From Rhea pennata (Eukaryota; Chordata; Aves; Rheiformes; Rheidae), in NCBI RefSeq assembly GCF_028389875.1, contig NW_026907676.1, positions 444,001-508,000 of the forward strand: DNA of 64,000 bases. Reading direction: 5' to 3'. How positions within the stretch are numbered: the first letter of the stretch is position 1; each line of letters starts with the position of its first letter. The translations under genes were made by a program, and so were the position numbers. Positions 58,928 to 64,000 of this stretch are shown one piece after another. The notes below the pieces were generated by a model, which worked only from the letters and a program-made list of their open reading frames with translations, was not told where the DNA came from and ran no database searches.

Positions 58928-59430
58928 ACGATGTTGTATGTGTACAACATCGACAAGGGTGACTATGAACTACTTGATGCCTTCTGTGCTCTTCAGCCAT
59001 GTTTCCTAGGGCCACACCTCAGTCTACCATGTCTCTATTCTTTCCCTCGCATAATAGAGCAGAACTGTGAGGAAAGAACTGAGTCTAAGGAAATGCCAGG
59101 CCAAAAATCTGGGCATCTGAGGGAAAGAGTAAGTATGTGCGTGAGAGCTCACAGCACAAGTCTGGAAAAGCCAAGTGGCGGTGACCCTGCTGAGGTGCCA
59201 AAGATCCCAAGCCCTGAGCCGCAGGGCTGGATTCGGCCTCCTTTACTTGTATGTGGACTCCTGACATATTGCACAGAGTAAAATGAATTTCTGTGGGAGA
59301 AGTGGAGAAAGAAAGTAGAAATAAATCAAAAGGGGAGATTCGGGTCAGGAGTCTCAGCACTAAACATCTCTAACTATAGGTACATTTACCACTTCTCTGG
59401 AAAGGCCATTTCTTCCATGACCATCAGCAC

Positions 59431-59466
59431 CTGAGGGCATGCTCCTGATGGACTCCCATAAGCACT
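59431..59466 (+). repeat. 36-bp inverted repeat, left arm
   Basis: Reverse complement of 59660-59695 with one mismatch. Begins ctgagggcatgctcctgatg. The loop is 193 bases. Confidence 0.9.
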
Positions 59467-59659
59467 CAAGATGTTCCGTGCAGCCAGCTGGAGGGGCACA
59501 GATGGGACCCAGCCCTTCCTGTTCCTCCCAAGCATGTTGTTTGAGGAAGTGCTGGAAGAGCATGCCTGACGGGATCCTCATGGCACTGCCCTGCCTGGGG
59601 CTGTGAGAATAGCCCTGCACACAATTCCTGGACTAGGCACTTGGAGACAAGCAACCAAC

Positions 59660-59695
59660 AGTGCTTATGGCAGTCCATCAGGAGCATGCCCTCAG
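59660..59695 (-). repeat. 36-bp inverted repeat, right arm
   Basis: Partner of 59431-59466. It lies about 85 bases before OR14-like homology starts. Confidence 0.9.
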
Positions 59696-59779
59696 GATGG
59701 GCAAAGAGACGTCAGGCTCAGGAGCCTCAGGAGCTGGCCACTCCAAGGACAGAGGAGAGGGGACAGAGGTTCCAGGCTA

Positions 59780-60576
59780 TGGCCTGCAACTACCACCTCC
59801 ACACCCCTATGTACTCCTTCCTCCTCAACCTCTCCCTCCTTGACCTTGTCACTGTCTCCACCACTATCCCCAAATCCATCACCAATTCCCTGTGGGACAG
59901 CAAGTCCATTTCTTACTGGGGATCTGCTGCACAAGTCTTTCTACTTGTCTTCTTGTTAGGAGGAGAGTATTGTCTTCTTACAGTCATGGCCTATGATCGC
60001 TATGTTGCCATCTGCAGACCCCTGTGCTTTGGGACCCTCATGAGCAGCAGAGCTTGTGTCAAAATGGCAGCAGCTGCCTGGGTCACTGCTCTTCTCTACT
60101 CTGTGCTGCAAACTGCCAACACATTTTCAATAACATTGTGCCAAGGCAACAGATGGACCAGTTCTTCTGCAAGATTCCCCACATCCTCAAGCTCTCCTGC
60201 TCACACTCCTACCTCAGGGAAGCTGGGCTTATTGTGGTTAGTGCCTGTTTGTTTTTTGTGTTTTATATTTTCATCGTGCTGTCCTACGTGCAGATTTTCA
60301 CTGCTGTGCTGAGGATCCCCTCTGAGCAGGGCCAGCACAAAGCCTTTTCCATGTGCCTCCCGCACCTGGCTGTGATCTCCCTATTTGTCAGCACTGCATT
60401 TTTTTGCTTACATGAAGCCCCCCTCCATCTCCTCCCCAGCTCCGGCTCTGGTGGTGGCTGTTCTGAACTCAGTGATGCCTCCAGCAGTGAACTCCCTCAT
60501 CTACAGCATGAGGAACAAGGAACTCAAGGATGCACTGAGGAAACTGGTTCAATGGCTCCAATGGCAGCACCAATAA
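59780..60576 (+). pseudogene. OR14-like olfactory receptor pseudogene, 5'-truncated
   Basis: Receptor homology starts abruptly at CNYHLHTPMYSFLLNLS (first intracellular loop/TM2). The N-terminus and TM1 are gone and replaced by unrelated sequence. TM3 has MAYDRYVAICRPL, with DRY intact, but the TM3 cysteine is Ser (YWGSAAQVF). A one-base deletion near 60152 shifts the frame in EC2, just before the MDQFFCKI block. A one-base insertion in the T run 60399-60405 shifts it again before TM7, where NSLIYSMRNKELKDAL is kept with NPLIY changed to NSLIY. Closest relative in the window is the locus at 39877-40825. Dead gene. Its 3' flank leads into unit E. Confidence 0.92.
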
Positions 60577-60699
60577 CCATTCCATATGCATCCTCTCATC
60601 AGTCCCATGTCATCTGGCATCAAGGACCTGTGTGATTCATTTTTTTTCCTTACTTCTCACTGATACTTTCTTGTGAAAAGAAAGAAAAAAGTTTTTATT

Positions 60700-63600
60700 T
60701 GTGCCATTTCTCTCATTTGAATATAACTCACAGACTATGTTGAAGCAGGGAGCTGGGCTTCCCCCTTCACCATCAGAGATGGGAGAACCTCAGAGCCTGC
60801 TAGTCTGAACTCCCTTGGATGCCTGCAGTGCAATGAGGAGATTTTCTTTTTGCAAGGTCTCTTTTGGCACTGACTTCAAGGGAGCTCAGGGGCACAGAGT
60901 CGGGTGCAGGCGAGTACAGGTGGGGTGAGACCATGGGTCCCATGTCCACTAGGAGAGCTCAGCTCCCCTGGCCACAGTCAGGGTGTGATCTTACAGCCCA
61001 CTTCTGCAAGGGTGCAAGCAGCTGTCACCATCAGCTGGTCCCTTGCCTCTCCAGCACTCCAACACTACAAGTGGAGGGGGACTAGGTTGGATGGGAGTCA
61101 GGCAGCAGCTTGTGAGAACAGATCCTGAGCTTGCCAGTATCCTCATACCACTGCCACAGCAGGCCTGTCCTTGCTGCAGCTTTGAGTGGGGGCTGCAGCT
61201 TTACTGGAGTCATATCCCTTCCCAGTAGCAGGAATTTCCCTTTTTGGAGCTGTTCTCTTCATTTCCATGCTGGACTTCTCTGCTCCATTCTGTGGATATA
61301 ACCCAGGAGTTCTCATAACGTGGTGGGTTTGGGTTGTGTCACTAAGTTCATGTGTTCTGGAAGTACAGCAGGACGAGGCAAAGGGCACCCTTATGCCAGA
61401 CCTGACCTCCATAATAATAATAATTTCCATAATAAAAGAGAATCTCCCCTGTGACGTGCCTGAAGTCTGACCTTTCTTCAGAAGATGGAGTCAAAAATAC
61501 CCCCATGGGATTGCACAGCTAAGGATTTGGCGTTCTGCTTGTGAACTCCATGGGATCTGGGAGGAAGCTCACTGTCTGTGGGTGACCTGTTGGGGACTGA
61601 GGGCTGCTCTCAGAGTGCATTTCTCAGTGACCAGTGCCAGTGGAGATGGGGAACGGTCTCTGAATTGCCTGCCCAGGTCTATCGCACAGATGGCAGTGCT
61701 GATGAAAGAGAGATACTCACCCTTCTGGAGGGGAATCTGAGTCCCAGGAGAGCTCAGAGGATCTCCAGGGACAACATGTGCCTGGGGGTGGGCACTGAGC
61801 GGAGCCTCACAAAGTGAGGGACAGTCCATGGTGGAGAACCGGAAGGTTAAGCATTAACTCCCGGTACATATGGCCAAAGGAGGACTCTGCAATCCCCGGA
61901 GAGGCAGTAGAGACTCAGGAGACTCCGGGAAGGGTCTCTAGAGGGTGATTCCTGCACCTTCAGTGAAACAACACAGGCTGGAGCTGGTGCCCACCCGAAC
62001 ACATCTCCTGCCATTGCAAACACCTTGGGGCCATTCTGAGCACTGTGCAAGAGCACACGCAGTGGCCAATAATATCAGCGGTGGTGATCCCTGTCCAGCT
62101 AGGTCTGCTTCCTGCCCGACCAGCATGGCCCATGGCCCCACTGTAGGGCTGCTCCACGATGGAAGCAGAGTGGGGAGCCAAGGGTTCTGGTAAGGTAGAC
62201 ATGACAGTGACCCACTGATGGGAGGAGGCCATCCTGAAGTGCCCAGATAAGAGGAGCAGAGCAAGTAATGAGGGTCAAGCACAAACTGGCAATGGCCAGA
62301 CAAGACTGGAGGCCTCCAACCAGCCCTATGTTGCCCAGGATCTTAGACTGGAGACCTCCAGAGGTCTCTTCCCACCAGAACTACTCTGCAATTCCATGAA
62401 TTCTTGCTCCTCACCCTCTGCTCCAGCACAGCTGCCGGGGAAAGGTAAGTCCAACTGGGAGAGCCTCAGGGGAAAGAGCCAAAGATCCCTGGCTCACCCT
62501 TAGGTGTTGGAAAACTCCCTCTTGCATCTCGAGAAGTTCCATCTGCCTCTTCCACCCTGCCCTGTGCTCCCCTTCTGCTGGCCGAAGTGGAGTCCATCAT
62601 CGCCTGGGGACTCTCTTCCCCATAGGGAGGAGAGAGAGGGCCTTCACCAGCCCCACACTGCCTTTTCCACCCTCAGCCTTTGCAGCTGTGCGTGCCTGGG
62701 TCTGCCCACTTCCCTTCACCATGATCATGGCTGCACTGAAGCCCATGAAAATTCTGATGCTCCTAACCTCAAGCAAAGATCCACCCCACACCTGGAGCCT
62801 GGCCAGCCACAAAGTCGTCAGCCATCCAATGTCCCAGCTGTGCTACCAAGGGCAGGAGTCTTCACCTCAACTGCCTTGTTCATCCTCTGCTCTGGGCACC
62901 ACTGCTGCTGTGCTAGATTGCCGAAGGCAGCTCCAACTTCCTCGAGGGCTGTGCTGGAGACATTCGGGAGCAGGCTTAGGTGTGGCTGGCACTGTGAGGG
63001 TGGGTTGGGAGAAGGCAGGTCCCCTCTATCATGATGGGACTGTGGGGCTGAGGTGAGGCTGGGCAGAACGTTTCCCTGGGGAGCTCCTCAAGGAACCGCT
63101 GTGGGAGATCCTCCACTTCCATCCTGGTAGCAGCACCAGAGCTATGGCTGCTTGGGTGGAAGTGCACAGAGAGTAGAAGGGGCATGGGCTGCCTGGGGGA
63201 ACATCGCAACCTTGTCCATGCAAGCAGGGAAGGGGGTGAGGAATGCCAGAGTTCAGCTGGAGCTGGCACCAGGGACCTCGGACATGGAAAGGGCTGGAGT
63301 ATTATTAAATGACTCTTAAACGATCCCTCAGACTCTAGGGGTGGAGGCAGCCTGAGCACTCAGCCCTTGCACATTCTGGGCTGTGCCCCATGTGGTGGTG
63401 AGCAAACAGCTGTACTCCAGGATTTGCTGGGATCTGGTGCAAAAGAGAGGCCATGCAAGACTGGGATTTTCCCCTCTGCCGGGATACACAGACCTGTGTG
63501 GGGCTGGTCTGGGATGATGGCCCCTCGTGCAGCTTCCCCAGTGTGTCCATGCAACACAGCGAACACCCTAGGCTCTTCTCTCCTGCACCCTCCACGTTCT

Positions 63601-64000
63601 GGTGCCTTTCCCTTGAGACCTTCATTTGCCCCACAAGCACACAGCTCTGTGCTCCCACACTGCGCATTCACACACAGTAACTGAATGGCAGCATTTTCCC
63701 TCTCCCAGGGTCATGTGTTCTTGCGCCAGGCTCAGGTATTTGGTGTGTGTCTCCCAGGGAAAGGTACCAGGCGGGGGAGGCTGCTACAGATGGTGAGGAT
63801 CCAAAACAACAGATTCTGGAGCTGGAGGGATTATCTGCACCTGAGGAGTGCCTCAGCGAGGCCAAGAGTTATAAATACCATCCAAGGCCACCTCCTCCGC
63901 CAGCTTAGAGGTGCTGCTGGGTCAAAATGGAGCCACTCTGGGTTTCTAGGCAAGATTTATCTTCTGCAAAGACTGTGATGTTTCCAACAGGAAAAGCATT
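60700..64000 (+). repeat. Segmental duplication unit E (partial, runs off the window)
   Basis: Starts after the OR14-like pseudogene, as D does. It matches 41541-41740 ('gcagtgcaatgag', 'gggagctcaggggc', 'gagctcagctcccctggcca'), then 41805-42410, and then parallels B (12480-13930) to the end of the window. It is more diverged from A and D than these are from each other. It keeps the segment deleted from A. No coding domain is recognised. Confidence 0.8.

Larger units (their letters stand above)
58928..59779. other. Region between divergent OR loci
   Basis: Holds the 36-bp inverted repeat (separate entries). No TM1-coding sequence for the downstream OR14-like locus is found here. No other gene. 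Confidence 0.45.

Overview
Vertebrate nuclear DNA, almost certainly from a bird. The evidence is many truncated CR1 LINE copies with the CR1 3' end (repeated ATTCTGTG-type octamers) and two olfactory-receptor (OR) loci of the avian-expanded OR14-like (gamma-c) type. There is no prokaryotic, viral or plasmid gene organisation. No species is assigned.

The recognisable gene content is five single-exon class II OR loci. Three lie on the minus strand and belong to one subfamily (17.3-18.3 kb, 28.0-29.0 kb, 57.9-58.9 kb). Two lie on the plus strand and are OR14-like (39.9-40.8 kb, 59.8-60.6 kb). Four are broken by frameshifts, a stop or truncation. The only full-length open one (28010-28987, 325 codons) has lost the TM3 cysteine (Cys to Phe) and the Asp of the DRY motif (Asp to His), so it may also be non-functional. 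The cluster looks like a decaying OR array.

Most of the rest is a mosaic of segmental duplications. Unit A (1-11850) and unit D (41243-54330) share the same order and are near-identical over long stretches. Unit B (11851-14130) follows A head-to-tail and is partial. Unit C (31575-37520) is a 5'-truncated copy that is close to D only in its last 3 kb. Unit E (60700-64000) is partial and runs off the window. D and E begin just downstream of OR14-like pseudogenes, so another OR14-like locus is predicted just left of position 1.

Inside each fuller unit are a large inverted repeat (arms about 1.3-1.6 kb, with a CR1 copy in the spacer) and then a GC-rich, CpG-island-like block. That block carries GC-box, CCAAT-box and YY1-like motifs. 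A further 543-bp inverted pair (32648-33190 and 37521-38063) surrounds the 3' part of unit C.

Between the duplicated units, 14-31 kb and 55-60 kb hold the minus-strand OR loci with duplicated flanks, several old CR1 fragments, simple repeats, and stretches where nothing is recognised. No rRNA, tRNA, CRISPR array or bacterial-type regulatory site was seen. All identity statements are from reading by eye, not from computed alignments.
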